Assembly: GCA_946482005.1 (NCBI GenBank)
Contig: CAMLPV010000007.1
Coordinates: forward strand, 1-64,000
DNA from: an uncultured Gilliamella sp.
Lineage (GTDB): Bacteria > Pseudomonadota > Gammaproteobacteria > Enterobacterales > Orbaceae
DNA length: 64,000 nt
Direction: 5' to 3'
The notes below the pieces were generated by a model. That model did no database searches, had not been told where the DNA came from, and saw nothing but the letters and a program-made list of their open reading frames with translations. A program made the position numbers and the translations under genes. Below, in pieces: positions 1 to 9,041 of the stretch (the first letter of the stretch is position 1; every line of letters starts with the position of its first letter).

Positions 1-1337
1 CTTATTTAACATTCGACAATGGTCAAACTAAGGTTACTAGCTTAAATGATGAATTTTTCAAAATTACTTTATCTAACGGAAGAGAGATAACTCCAGTCAC
101 AAACAGTTCATCAACTATACCCATTGTATTGCCTAATTTGGGGGAGACTCTCGCAGATATTAATATGGTAGTACCAATTGGTACTAACTCTGTCAAATTA
201 AGTTCTCTCATTGGCGCACCCTACAATTATTGGAAGGATGATGACGGAGATGATGATTTCTCAATTTCAGGTGATTTAAATTTAATCATTACTGATAAAA
301 ATAATCAGGTTGTGCCACGTAATACTAGATTAGAAATTTGTAACGCACCTTATAAAGTTACATTGAGTAATACAAATGCTTTGTTAAAAACTAGGTATGG
401 TGTTCCCAATGGAACTAATATTAGCACAAGGAGTGTGACTTATTATATCAGTCCAAAAGCCAGTCCATCGATCTGTTTTGTTAGACCAAATTTAGTTAAT
501 AACCCTCGGGTTTCGAATGTTCATAATTTTAACGGTCCCGCTGACATGTGGAATCCTGATAAAGGTTACATCCCACAAGCTACTTATAGATTAAACTTCC
601 CGACTACTGGTGCTAATGAGCTGCATTTTTATTTAGATATAGGTGGTGTTCAACAATTGAAATGGCAAGAAGTTAAACGGGGGGGTATTACTGTTAAAGC
701 TGGATACGATGTTGATAGTAATGGTGAAATAGTTAATGCTACAATGGTTCGAGTTACACTAAAAGGTCCAGCTGCTACCCCAAAACAATGGAAGGCCGAT
801 GAGCCTAGTAGTGAAATAGACAAACCTAATTTACCACAGACATTTGAATTAGTCGGTAGATACGATGATAGCGGTCCTGCAATTGTCAAATATGGTTTTG
901 TATTAAAAAAATGGTTTGTTAATCGTAACAGAATATACGCAAATAATGAGAAGATGGCAAATTGGTGTAGAAAAATAGGTTATCGTCTTCCTCAAGTTAA
1001 GGATTTAACAAACTCAGTTTGCAGTGGAGCTGGAGCTCTTGGGTTCTGTGAAGGCGTTAAAGGCGCTACCCCTTCATCAACCAGTAATTTTTTTCAACGT
1101 ATAATCGGTGCAGGCTTTTTTTCGGAGTGGGGAAACTTGAGTTACAACCAATTCTACGGAACAGAAGTTAACTTTTACGAATACGGCTATTGGACTAGAG
1201 ATATAGGTGATGAACCCAACCCTGATCCTAATAAACCAGCAGCATTCTTTGATGTTTACACACTTGATGGCACCGTTGGTTGGGATTACCCTCGAGAAAA
1301 CGATGCGCTAGGCGTGTGTGTCTATCCTTATAACTAA
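1..1337 (+). CDS. Secreted lectin-like surface protein, 3' part (5' end outside window)
   Basis: The reading frame is open from base 3, so the first in-frame start-like codon (TTG at 129) is not the true start. The translation from base 3 (YLTFDNGQTKV...) aligns with residues of the paralogue at 50174-51658 that follow its signal peptide. Visible marks are an acidic NYWKDDDGDDD stretch that could bind calcium, the FPTTGAN motif, and a C-terminal part with GYRLPQVKDLTN, SEWG, YWT and a final Cys. That end resembles the C-type-lectin-like tip of intimin/invasin adhesins (inference). No beta-barrel or anchor is seen. A role in surface binding is likely but unproven. It is one of four related genes in this window. 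Confidence 0.75.
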   Translation, partial: YLTFDNGQTKVTSLNDEFFKITLSNGREITPVTNSSSTIPIVLPNLGETLADINMVVPIGTNSVKLSSLIGAPYNYWKDDDGDDDFSISGDLNLIITDKNNQVVPRNTRLEICNAPYKVTLSNTNALLKTRYGVPNGTNISTRSVTYYISPKASPSICFVRPNLVNNPRVSNVHNFNGPADMWNPDKGYIPQATYRLNFPTTGANELHFYLDIGGVQQLKWQEVKRGGITVKAGYDVDSNGEIVNATMVRVTLKGPAATPKQWKADEPSSEIDKPNLPQTFELVGRYDDSGPAIVKYGFVLKKWFVNRNRIYANNEKMANWCRKIGYRLPQVKDLTNSVCSGAGALGFCEGVKGATPSSTSNFFQRIIGAGFFSEWGNLSYNQFYGTEVNFYEYGYWTRDIGDEPNPDPNKPAAFFDVYTLDGTVGWDYPRENDALGVCVYPYN

Positions 1338-1888
1338 ATCAACTTGGTAAAATATAAAAAACAGTTTTGAGTAATTAGAGAAAAGATAATTGATAAAAAC
1401 CAACCGATTTTGCATTAGTAGATATATATAATCGGTTGGAGCGTTTCAGTGATATAAAGGTTACATTATATTAAAAATATCCATTTCACCTAACAATGGT
1501 TATCCAAATACTATTGTTAGGTGCATTGTATTTAACTTATGATAGTTGTTTCACACCTATTATTGACAAAACAGTCTGTTTGGAAAATCAAACAAAACTA
1601 GGTTCCTAACCATTGATTAATAATTTGAGTGGATCACATGTTATCGAATTATCCTGTGAGGTTAAAGGGTTGACAATTTCGGCTTCTTGGTAACAATTGA
1701 TTCAAGCGAAAAAAACACTAATTTCAACCTTAAAACAATATTTTATCGTCAAAAAATGAGTGAACTATTCGCGCCAATTGGGGCGAGTTTATTTTTTCTG
1801 GATTGAAGTTTTTTATAGTAAAAAAACTGTGAACCAGGGTTTTTGATACCCCCAGTTCACTCTCTTATATAATCGAGTATAGCAATTA
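1338..1888. other. Intergenic region with two perfect hairpins
   Basis: No gene is recognised here. It holds a perfect 10-bp inverted repeat (1400-1409 with 1430-1439) and a perfect 11-bp inverted repeat (1487-1497 with 1513-1523). Neither is followed by a clear T-run, so they are only possible terminators for the upstream surface-protein gene. The rest is unremarkable AT-rich sequence. Confidence 0.5.
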
Positions 1889-4024
1889 CTAGAATTTCAT
1901 GCTGGCGCTGACGATTGCGTGAAACTTGGCCGCAGGAATGGATTCGTAAGCTGTGGTATAGTTTTTGTTTAAGATATTATTGAGATCTACTCCAATATGG
2001 TACTGGCGATCAGCTCCAAACGACGTAGTAGTTGATAAGTTCAATGTGGACCAGCCACTGTAGTGGTAAACGCCTGAATCACTGCGTTGTGTGGCTTTGG
2101 TAGCAAATCGCATAAATAGGTCGGAATCAATATCAAATTTTTCAAAATAAGCAGTGTGTTTTATCCCCGCGTTGCCTGTAAAGCGGGGATTGCCGGTGTC
2201 ACGTGTTCTATAGGTTTCGGTTTTGATTTTACGGCTTAGGTAATTCCCTTTGAGATAAGGGTTTACCGGTAGGTCGAGATATTCAAGACTTAATTCTAAA
2301 CCATGGGTTTTGGCTTTATTGGCATTACCGTAGTAAGTAACGTTACGCCCGGATGCACCATCGCAAATTGCTGAGCCATTACAGTTCATTTGCGTGATAT
2401 AATCTTTTGCATCTGAATAATAGATAGCACCATCAACTAACCATTTGTTGTTATTATAACGCAAACCAATTTCGTAATTATTGGATTTTTCGGCTTTTAG
2501 ATTAGAGTTTCCATAGATGGTTTGTGAAGCTGCTGAGGTGACTGCATAAAGATGAGCAAGAGTTGGATAAACATATCCTTGGGCAAAAGAGGCTCTTAAT
2601 TGAGTGTTTTCAATGCCTGAGTAAGTTAATCCTGACGATACTACAAAGTTATTGTCATGATCTTTCTTTTTACCATCAATTTTATGGTTAGAGGTCGCTG
2701 AACCCATAGCCGGGATTTTATTGATAGTGGTGTGGCCATTTTTTAATTTTGATTCGACCCAATATTGCCGAGCACCTAAATTCCAAGAAATATCATCGGT
2801 GATGTTCCAGTCATTTTGACCAAATAGTGCGATACTGGATTGTTGCCATTTATTGGTTAAGTATTTGTGTTGAGTATAGCTTGCTCTTGGTGAAGGCATT
2901 TTTGTTATAACAACATTGTGTGAGTCTTGGTCGACATTATCTTGTTGATATTGTATACCGGTAATGAGCTTCATATCTCTACGTGGTTCAATATCGGATT
3001 GGAATGTCATACCATAGGTTTTTTGTTCATCATTGGTCGCCGTGTTGGTGGTTACTTTCATAACTGGAGTCGGTGATACTACAACATGGTTTCTAAATTG
3101 ACGATTTAGTTTTTGGGCGTAAGCATCATAATGCAGTTTTTTTAACAAGTTGCCATCGACATCATAATCATAAAAAAATCCGATTTTTTCACGTTTTAGT
3201 TCAGGTAGTTTCACCCAAAACTCTTTCACTTCTGGGGAGTTGTCGTCTTTGTCAGTATAGGTTTTAGTGTTAAGTTTGTAGCGATCGAGTGATAGCCCAA
3301 ATTTGTGTTTATCAAGATTGAGTCCAAACCATGAACTTAAGCTATTATTATCAAAATCGGTATCATGTAGTTTGCCTTGATAAGCTTTGCGATCATCGTT
3401 TTCCGAATAGGTCCCACTAATACGGTAATCAAATATTCTATCGATAGTGCCGTTAACTGTGCCCATTTCAGTAAAGCCATCGGTTGATTGGTTATAGACT
3501 AGTTTTGCATCACCATTAAGGGGTTTTCCATCTTTACTACCTTTACGTGTAATAAAATTAACTACACCGCCAATAGCCTGTGAACCAAATAATACAGAGT
3601 GAGGCCCTTTAATGACCTCTATACGTTCAACGGACTCCATGTCAATTAATACTCCAGCGCTCGAACCATGTCCTGAACGATGATAAGTAACTTCTTGTCC
3701 GTCAATCAACATCAATATACGTGAAGGGGCTTCACCACGAATCATAATCTGTTTACGTCCAGCTAATGCGTTATCGGTAATTTCAACCCCAGGAATATCA
3801 CGTAGTGCTTCAACCACCGAGTCACCATTAAGTTTTTCAATTTCATCGCGATTGACCGCATTAACGGATACTGAACTATCCCATACGCTTTTTCCGTTAC
3901 GATCAGCTGTAACGATAATGGTATCTTGTGGATTGCTTTTTCGTTCTTCAGCCAAAAGATCTGCAGAAAAGCAGAGAGTTAATATTGCTATATAATAGTT
4001 TGGTTTGAGGGGATTTTTTGCCAT
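1889..4024 (-). CDS. TonB-dependent outer-membrane receptor, CirA-like
   Basis: A 711-residue outer-membrane receptor for an iron compound such as a catecholate siderophore or haem. It has a signal peptide (about residues 1-25), a TonB-box-like DTIIVTA, a plug domain with VEALRDIPGVEI, IMIRGE, IDGQEV and GGVVNFITRKG, then a long beta-barrel ending in the expected aromatic residue (Phe, SASMKF). Length and plug motifs fit the CirA/FepA group, and CirA is my closest match from memory. A Fur box lies about 60 bp upstream, so iron repression is likely. The exact substrate cannot be read from sequence. It is a single-gene unit, divergent from alr. Confidence 0.88.
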   Translation of the reverse strand: MAKNPLKPNYYIAILTLCFSADLLAEERKSNPQDTIIVTADRNGKSVWDSSVSVNAVNRDEIEKLNGDSVVEALRDIPGVEITDNALAGRKQIMIRGEAPSRILMLIDGQEVTYHRSGHGSSAGVLIDMESVERIEVIKGPHSVLFGSQAIGGVVNFITRKGSKDGKPLNGDAKLVYNQSTDGFTEMGTVNGTIDRIFDYRISGTYSENDDRKAYQGKLHDTDFDNNSLSSWFGLNLDKHKFGLSLDRYKLNTKTYTDKDDNSPEVKEFWVKLPELKREKIGFFYDYDVDGNLLKKLHYDAYAQKLNRQFRNHVVVSPTPVMKVTTNTATNDEQKTYGMTFQSDIEPRRDMKLITGIQYQQDNVDQDSHNVVITKMPSPRASYTQHKYLTNKWQQSSIALFGQNDWNITDDISWNLGARQYWVESKLKNGHTTINKIPAMGSATSNHKIDGKKKDHDNNFVVSSGLTYSGIENTQLRASFAQGYVYPTLAHLYAVTSAASQTIYGNSNLKAEKSNNYEIGLRYNNNKWLVDGAIYYSDAKDYITQMNCNGSAICDGASGRNVTYYGNANKAKTHGLELSLEYLDLPVNPYLKGNYLSRKIKTETYRTRDTGNPRFTGNAGIKHTAYFEKFDIDSDLFMRFATKATQRSDSGVYHYSGWSTLNLSTTTSFGADRQYHIGVDLNNILNKNYTTAYESIPAAKFHAIVSASMKF

Positions 4025-4082
4025 AATGATTCTCTTTTGTATCTTATCTTGGACAACTTTTTATTACCTAAGTAAATTTAAT

Positions 4083-4101
4083 GTTAATGATAATCATTAT
4101 T
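4083..4101. promoter_or_regulatory. Fur box upstream of TonB receptor
   Basis: GTTAATGATAATCATTATT matches 17 of 19 positions of the classical Fur consensus. It sits about 60 bp before the receptor start at 4024, in the divergent region with alr. Iron-responsive repression of the receptor is the natural reading. Confidence 0.82.
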
Positions 4102-4240
4102 ATTATTTATGTAAATAATTAAATTAATTAGAATTGTGGTAATTTTGTTTTAAGGACAGATCTTTGGTGAAAAGAAAAATTTGTCATTATTGATAACAAA
4201 TTTTACAATAAACCTCTAATATATAAATTAGGTTTGTAAA

Positions 4241-5326
4241 ATGTCTATTGCTGTAGTAGAAGTTAATCGTAAATCAATTTTAGCTAATATCGAGTTTTTT
4301 AGAGAAAAATCACCAGATGTTACTTTAATGGCAGTTGTTAAAGCTAATGCATACGGTCATGGTATGGAAGGTGTTGCTCAATTACTGGATGATAAAGTTG
4401 ATTATTTTGGTGTTGCCCGTGTTTCTGAAGCAGTTACATTGCGTCAAGTTGGTATTCGCAGTCCAATCGTTCTTTTGGAAGGCTTTTTTCCTCATGATGA
4501 TATTAATGATTTACTCGATTTCAATTTGCAACCGGTTATTCATTCGAGTTGGCAAATTGATGTTTTAAATACTGTCCCCTTTCCTAATGAGATTGTAGCT
4601 TGGTTTAAAATTGATACCGGTATGCACCGTTTAGGTTTTCATTTTGATGAAGCTATATCCGAATTTAATCGGTTAGCTAGCTGCAAAGCAATCCGTCAAC
4701 CAATAAATATTATCAGCCATTTTAGTAGCGCTGATGAGTTAAGTTCATCTCAAACCGATAAACAAATAGCTCAATTTGATAAGTTTATCAATTCAATCGA
4801 TAGTAATTTAATCGGTGGTCAGCAATCAATAGCGGCATCTGGTGGTATTCTTGCTTGGCCTGATTCTCACCGTAATATGGTTCGAATTGGTATTGCGTTG
4901 TATGGGGTTTCGCCATTTAATGATGAAGTTGTTGATTTACAACCGGCAATGACGCTTAAGTCTGAATTAATTTCAGTACGTAAGCATAAAAAAGGCGAAA
5001 CCGTTGGCTATGGTCAAACCTGGATTAGTCACCATGATACTATGTTAGGGGTTGTCGCGATAGGATATGGTGATGGTTATCCACGCAGTATACCTGAAAA
5101 TACCCCTGTCAGTATTAATGGTCGCCTTGTGCCGATTGTCGGTCGAGTTTCGATGGATATGATTGTGGTCGATTTAGGCCATGATTGCCATGACAAACCC
5201 GGAGATGAAGTCATTTTATGGGGCAAAGAATTGCCTGTTGAACAGATCGCCAAGCACACTGGAATTAGTGCTTATGAGTTATTAACGCGCTTAACTTCAC
5301 GCGCAAAAATTCGTTATAAAGATTAG
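4241..5326 (+). CDS. alr: Alanine racemase
   Basis: PLP enzyme that interconverts L- and D-alanine for peptidoglycan. At 361 residues it has the family's usual length. The PLP lysine is Lys34 in VVKANAYGHG. The second catalytic residue, a tyrosine, is expected at Tyr257 in VGYGQTW. RVSMDM and the GIALYGV strand are also present. The gene is followed after 2 bases by mltG, so the two are probably co-transcribed, which joins two wall enzymes. A small imperfect stem just before the start may partly hide the weak AGG ribosome site. Whether this is the constitutive Alr or a DadX-type enzyme cannot be decided, but no dadA is adjacent. Confidence 0.95.
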   Translation: MSIAVVEVNRKSILANIEFFREKSPDVTLMAVVKANAYGHGMEGVAQLLDDKVDYFGVARVSEAVTLRQVGIRSPIVLLEGFFPHDDINDLLDFNLQPVIHSSWQIDVLNTVPFPNEIVAWFKIDTGMHRLGFHFDEAISEFNRLASCKAIRQPINIISHFSSADELSSSQTDKQIAQFDKFINSIDSNLIGGQQSIAASGGILAWPDSHRNMVRIGIALYGVSPFNDEVVDLQPAMTLKSELISVRKHKKGETVGYGQTWISHHDTMLGVVAIGYGDGYPRSIPENTPVSINGRLVPIVGRVSMDMIVVDLGHDCHDKPGDEVILWGKELPVEQIAKHTGISAYELLTRLTSRAKIRYKD

Positions 5327-5328
5327 TT

Positions 5329-6348
5329 ATGATAAAAAAATTATTTTTGTATACGTTACTGCCCTTAGTTTTAGTTTTCTGTGTTTCGTTTTGTATTGGT
5401 TATTATTATTTGCAACAATTTTCGAAGCAACATATGAATGTTACAGCTGATAATCAGATGTTTGTGTTGGCAAAGGGGACTTCTTTACATCAATTAGTTG
5501 AACAGGTTAAGGAAAAAGATTTAATGCAACAAGCTTATTTGTTGCCATATTTGTATAAGTTAGATCCTTCTTTAGGTTCGATTAAAGCTGGAACTTATCA
5601 ATTACATCCTTATATGACTGTTGAGGAATTTTTAAAGTTATTAGTATCCGGTAAAGATAGCAAATTTTTTGTACAATTCGTTGAAGGTAAACGAGCTAAA
5701 GATTGGTTTAAAGTACTTAGTAATACTCCTTATATTCAACAAACACTGACAGATAAGTCACATGATGAAATAGCTAAATTGTTAGGAATTGAAGGTGAGC
5801 TTGAAGGTTGGTTTTCACCTGATACTTATCAATATACAGCAGATAGTTCCGATTTCAATATTTTGAAACGTGCTCATTTGACCATGAAGGCTAATTTACA
5901 AAAAGTCTGGGATAATCGAGCTAGTGATCTGCCTTATAAATCTCCTTATGAATTATTAATTATTGCCTCCATTATTGAAAAAGAGACCTCGGTCAGTTCA
6001 GAACGTGCTAATGTGGCCTCAGTTTTCGTCAATCGTTTAAAATCAAATATGAAATTGCAAACTGATCCAACTATTATCTATGGTTTAGGTGATAATTATA
6101 CCGGTAAGATTAGACGTGTTGATTTGACTGATAAGAATAACCCTTATAATACTTATGTTATTGAAGGATTGCCGCCAACACCAATTTCTATGCCAAGTTT
6201 AGCTTCTCTTGAAGCTGCTGCTCATCCTGCTGATACTAATTATCTGTTTTTTGTTGCCAATGGTTCAGGAGGTCATACATTTAGTAGCACCTATCAAGGG
6301 CATCAGCAAGCAGTAAGGGAATACCGTCGATTGACTAGAGGTAATTAA
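5329..6348 (+). CDS. mltG: Endolytic murein transglycosylase MltG
   Basis: YceG-family membrane enzyme that cleaves nascent glycan strands and sets their length. One N-terminal membrane segment (about residues 5-28) is followed by a LysM-like region and the catalytic domain. IIASIIEKET puts the catalytic glutamate at Glu217, and VFVNRL, QTDPTIIYG and EGLPPTPI are typical family motifs. The length of 339 residues is normal. In enterobacteria mltG usually sits between pabC and tmk. Here it follows alr by 2 bases, so the wall link is kept but the neighbours differ. A strong terminator follows. Confidence 0.95.
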   Translation: MIKKLFLYTLLPLVLVFCVSFCIGYYYLQQFSKQHMNVTADNQMFVLAKGTSLHQLVEQVKEKDLMQQAYLLPYLYKLDPSLGSIKAGTYQLHPYMTVEEFLKLLVSGKDSKFFVQFVEGKRAKDWFKVLSNTPYIQQTLTDKSHDEIAKLLGIEGELEGWFSPDTYQYTADSSDFNILKRAHLTMKANLQKVWDNRASDLPYKSPYELLIIASIIEKETSVSSERANVASVFVNRLKSNMKLQTDPTIIYGLGDNYTGKIRRVDLTDKNNPYNTYVIEGLPPTPISMPSLASLEAAAHPADTNYLFFVANGSGGHTFSSTYQGHQQAVREYRRLTRGN

Positions 6349-6360
6349 CCTTGCTATCTG

Positions 6361-6390
6361 ATAGCCACATGTTTGATGTGGCTATTTTTT
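6361..6390 (+). terminator. Intrinsic terminator after mltG
   Basis: Perfect 10-bp stem (6361-6370 with 6376-6385), 5-base loop, then a T-run to 6390. It ends the alr-mltG unit and lies before the convergent ampD-yqcC gene. Confidence 0.9.
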
Positions 6391-6410
6391 CAAAAAATAA
6401 TTTTATTCAA

Positions 6411-7277
6411 CTATTGGCAACTAGTTGCTAATTCGTCTAGCTGTTTAATCAATATTAATAATTTATTTACCTCAATTTCTTGAACTTCTTTAAATGCTTC
6501 TTCAAAATAAGGATGCAGGGCGAATTTTGGTATTTCACTTTTAGCATCGATTAATGCTTGCATGCGTGGAATAAAGATCCATTGTAACCATTCATGAGGT
6601 TGCATAGTATCGAGCGCAAATGGTTGCTCACTTAAAAAAGCTTCCGCAGCAGGTGGTGATGGTTGCCATAAGTTGAGGTGTTGTAGTTCGTACTTAATTG
6701 AATTAAGTTGGTTGATTATGGCATTAATTTGCGATTGCTGGTTAACCAATGTTTGATAATAGTGCCAATTAAAATAGGGACCAGGATCGGTTTTACGACC
6801 TGGGGCAATATCACTATGTCCGGTGATATTTTTGATTGGATAGTTTTGTTTTAATAGGGTCGTTACGTTAGCGAGTTGTTGGTATTGCACCTGAGTAAAG
6901 TCATCACTATCACAACCTTCCATTTCAATGCCAATTGAAAAGTCGTTGCAATTTTCTTTACCTTCAAATACTGATTTACCAGCATGCCAAGCGCGTTTGT
7001 CAAACGGTACAAATTGAATAATTTCACCATCGCGTCTTATAAATAGATGGCTTGAGACTTGTAGTCGGTAAATTTCTGCAAAATAGGGATGCTCATTTGG
7101 ATCTAGCTTGCCAGTGAAGAGTTGTTCAACATAAGGCCCACCATATTGTTTAGGTGGTAGACTAATGTTATGAATAACCAATAATGAAATGGGTTGGTCA
7201 ATTGGCCGATCATTATAATAGGGCGATTTGACTTGTTTAATATTTTTAATTCGACCATCAACAATTTTTGCGGACAT
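6411..7277 (-). CDS. ampD: AmpD amidase fused to a YqcC (DUF446) domain
   Basis: Residues 1-185 form AmpD, the cytoplasmic zinc amidase that strips the peptide from 1,6-anhydro-muropeptides in wall recycling. The zinc ligands fall at His36, His154 and Asp164 (HSDIAPGRKTDPGP), with Glu118 in the SIGIEME strand, matching known AmpD positions almost exactly. Residues about 188-288 are extra: the blocks FALDTMQPHEWLQW, IFIPRM and FALHPYFEEAF match E. coli YqcC, a small protein of unknown function normally encoded beside truC. The frame is continuous with no sign of a frameshift. AmpD alone is about 185 residues, so this is a true two-domain protein. It is a single-gene unit. Confidence 0.92.
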   Translation of the reverse strand: MSAKIVDGRIKNIKQVKSPYYNDRPIDQPISLLVIHNISLPPKQYGGPYVEQLFTGKLDPNEHPYFAEIYRLQVSSHLFIRRDGEIIQFVPFDKRAWHAGKSVFEGKENCNDFSIGIEMEGCDSDDFTQVQYQQLANVTTLLKQNYPIKNITGHSDIAPGRKTDPGPYFNWHYYQTLVNQQSQINAIINQLNSIKYELQHLNLWQPSPPAAEAFLSEQPFALDTMQPHEWLQWIFIPRMQALIDAKSEIPKFALHPYFEEAFKEVQEIEVNKLLILIKQLDELATSCQ

Positions 7278-7461
7278 AATTACTCCAAGCGTATAGATTT
7301 GCTGTTATTGCGATTTAATTCACAACTTTACTTAATAGCATATTGAATGTGATATTCAATTTGTGTTTTTGTTTCCACTTTTTTATCTGATTATTATTTC
7401 ATTTTTTCAATTTGCTATAAAGTCACACCATTCATCATTTAATTAATCTTTCGAGGTTTTT

Positions 7462-7893
7462 ATGCGCAGGCAGTCTGGATTTACACTCTTTGAGTTAATG
7501 ATCGCCATTGTGGTAATCGCCATTTTAACGGCTATCTGTTTGCCAGCCTACCAAAGTTATGTCAAAAAGGCGGCTTTAACTGATATGCTTCAATCGATGA
7601 CAGCGTATAAAACCGCAATTGAGATATGTGTTATTGAACAAGGTTCGTTAAATGAATGTAATAGTGGGGCCAATGGTGTGCCGACCACGAGAACGACCAA
7701 CTATGTTGCTTCAATTTATGTCAATAAAGGTGTTATTACAATAGTTGGTAAAAGCGCATTATCAAGTTTAACTACTACTTTAACTCCAAAGTTAAATACG
7801 TCGTTAGGTAATGTGGATTGGTCGCGAACCTGTGTATCTAATCCAGTTGATGCCAATTTAAATAAAGCTTGTGAAGATGTGTTTAAATTTTAA
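7462..7893 (+). CDS. Type IV major pilin-like protein (prepilin)
   Basis: 143-residue prepilin. The leader MRRQSG is cut before FTLFELM, with the usual glutamate at mature position 5, then a hydrophobic helix to about residue 30. The globular part has two Cys pairs (CVIEQGSLNEC and one in the last 25 residues), and the C-terminal pair resembles the D-loop of PilA/PpdD pilins. It is the first gene of a pilin-pilB-pilC-pilD operon. It is preceded by a small dyad (7342-7348 with 7354-7360) in the gap divergent from ampD. It is probably the main subunit of a pilus used for adhesion or DNA uptake. Confidence 0.9.
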   Translation: MRRQSGFTLFELMIAIVVIAILTAICLPAYQSYVKKAALTDMLQSMTAYKTAIEICVIEQGSLNECNSGANGVPTTRTTNYVASIYVNKGVITIVGKSALSSLTTTLTPKLNTSLGNVDWSRTCVSNPVDANLNKACEDVFKF

Positions 7894-7920
7894 TTTTTGT
7901 TAAGTTAGGTAATAAACGCG

Positions 7921-9030
7921 ATGATTATTCAAGAAGATAAAGTGGTCGAAAGCGTCGATAAATTATTATTGTCTGCATTGGAAAAGCGGGCCTCTGATAT
8001 CCATTTCGAACCTTATCAACACAATTATCGAATCCGCATGCGAATTGATGGTGTATTACAAAATATGCAAATGCCACCGCTAAGTCTTGCCAAACAGATT
8101 TCTGCTAGATTAAAAGTTATGGCTAATCTAAATATTGCTGAATATCGTTTGCCGCAAGATGGCCAATTGGTAATTAATAACTATGCAATGCGAATCGCCA
8201 CATTACCGGTGATTAACGGTGAAAAAATAGTATTGCGAGTTATGGATAACCATGAATCCGAACTGACTATTGATGATTTAGGATTAAATGAGCAAGATCT
8301 CATCACCTTTAAACAGATATTGGATTATCCACAAGGATTAATTTTGGTTACTGGACCAACTGGTAGTGGCAAAACCATGACGTTGTATAGTGCTTTAAAA
8401 CGTTTAAATAAAACGGAATGTAATATTTGTAGTGTTGAAGATCCGATCGAAATTCCTTTAGAGGGTATCAATCAAACGGCTATTAATCTTAAAGCAGGTT
8501 TGAGTTTTTCAGTAATATTGCGTGCTTTGTTGCGCCAAGATCCTGATGTGATGATGATCGGCGAAATTCGTGATCATGAAACCGCAGAAATCGCCATTCA
8601 AGCGGCGCAAACAGGGCATTTGGTATTATCAACTTTACATACTAACTCCAGTGTTGAAGCGATTGTTCGACTAAATCAAATGGGGATTAAAAATTATCTT
8701 TTATCCTCCAGTTTAAAACTGGTTATTGCTCAGCGCTTAGTACGTAAACTTTGCCAATATTGTAAGGTGGTAGCGAGTGAACTTACCTTAATTGATAATC
8801 AACCTTCGCCACACTTTATTGCCATGGGGTGTGAAAAGTGTGTCGGAGGCTATTTAGGACGAATGGGCTTATATGAACTGTTAATAATAACACCCGAAGT
8901 GCAACAACAGATTTTAAACAATCAACCAATCTCATCGAAAAATAGAGTCAATTTAATGCAAGCGGGCTATCAATTAGTACAACAAGGTATCACTACGCTT
9001 GCAGAGTTAAATCGGGTTTTAGGTAAGTAA
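7921..9030 (+). CDS. pilB: Type IV pilus assembly ATPase PilB/HofB, short form
   Basis: Cytoplasmic secretion ATPase that drives pilus extension. It has Walker A GPTGSGKT, an Asp box, Walker B VMMIGEIRD, a His box STLHTN and the two zinc-binding CxxC motifs (CQYC, CEKC). At 369 residues it lacks the usual N-terminal domain of PilB (about 460-570 residues) and begins directly at the region before KRASDIHFEPY. No frame upstream could supply the missing part, because the pilin gene ends only 27 bases earlier. It is likely functional, since short HofB-like ATPases exist. Confidence 0.92.
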   Translation: MIIQEDKVVESVDKLLLSALEKRASDIHFEPYQHNYRIRMRIDGVLQNMQMPPLSLAKQISARLKVMANLNIAEYRLPQDGQLVINNYAMRIATLPVINGEKIVLRVMDNHESELTIDDLGLNEQDLITFKQILDYPQGLILVTGPTGSGKTMTLYSALKRLNKTECNICSVEDPIEIPLEGINQTAINLKAGLSFSVILRALLRQDPDVMMIGEIRDHETAEIAIQAAQTGHLVLSTLHTNSSVEAIVRLNQMGIKNYLLSSSLKLVIAQRLVRKLCQYCKVVASELTLIDNQPSPHFIAMGCEKCVGGYLGRMGLYELLIITPEVQQQILNNQPISSKNRVNLMQAGYQLVQQGITTLAELNRVLGK

Positions 9031-9041
9031 GGAGATGGAAA

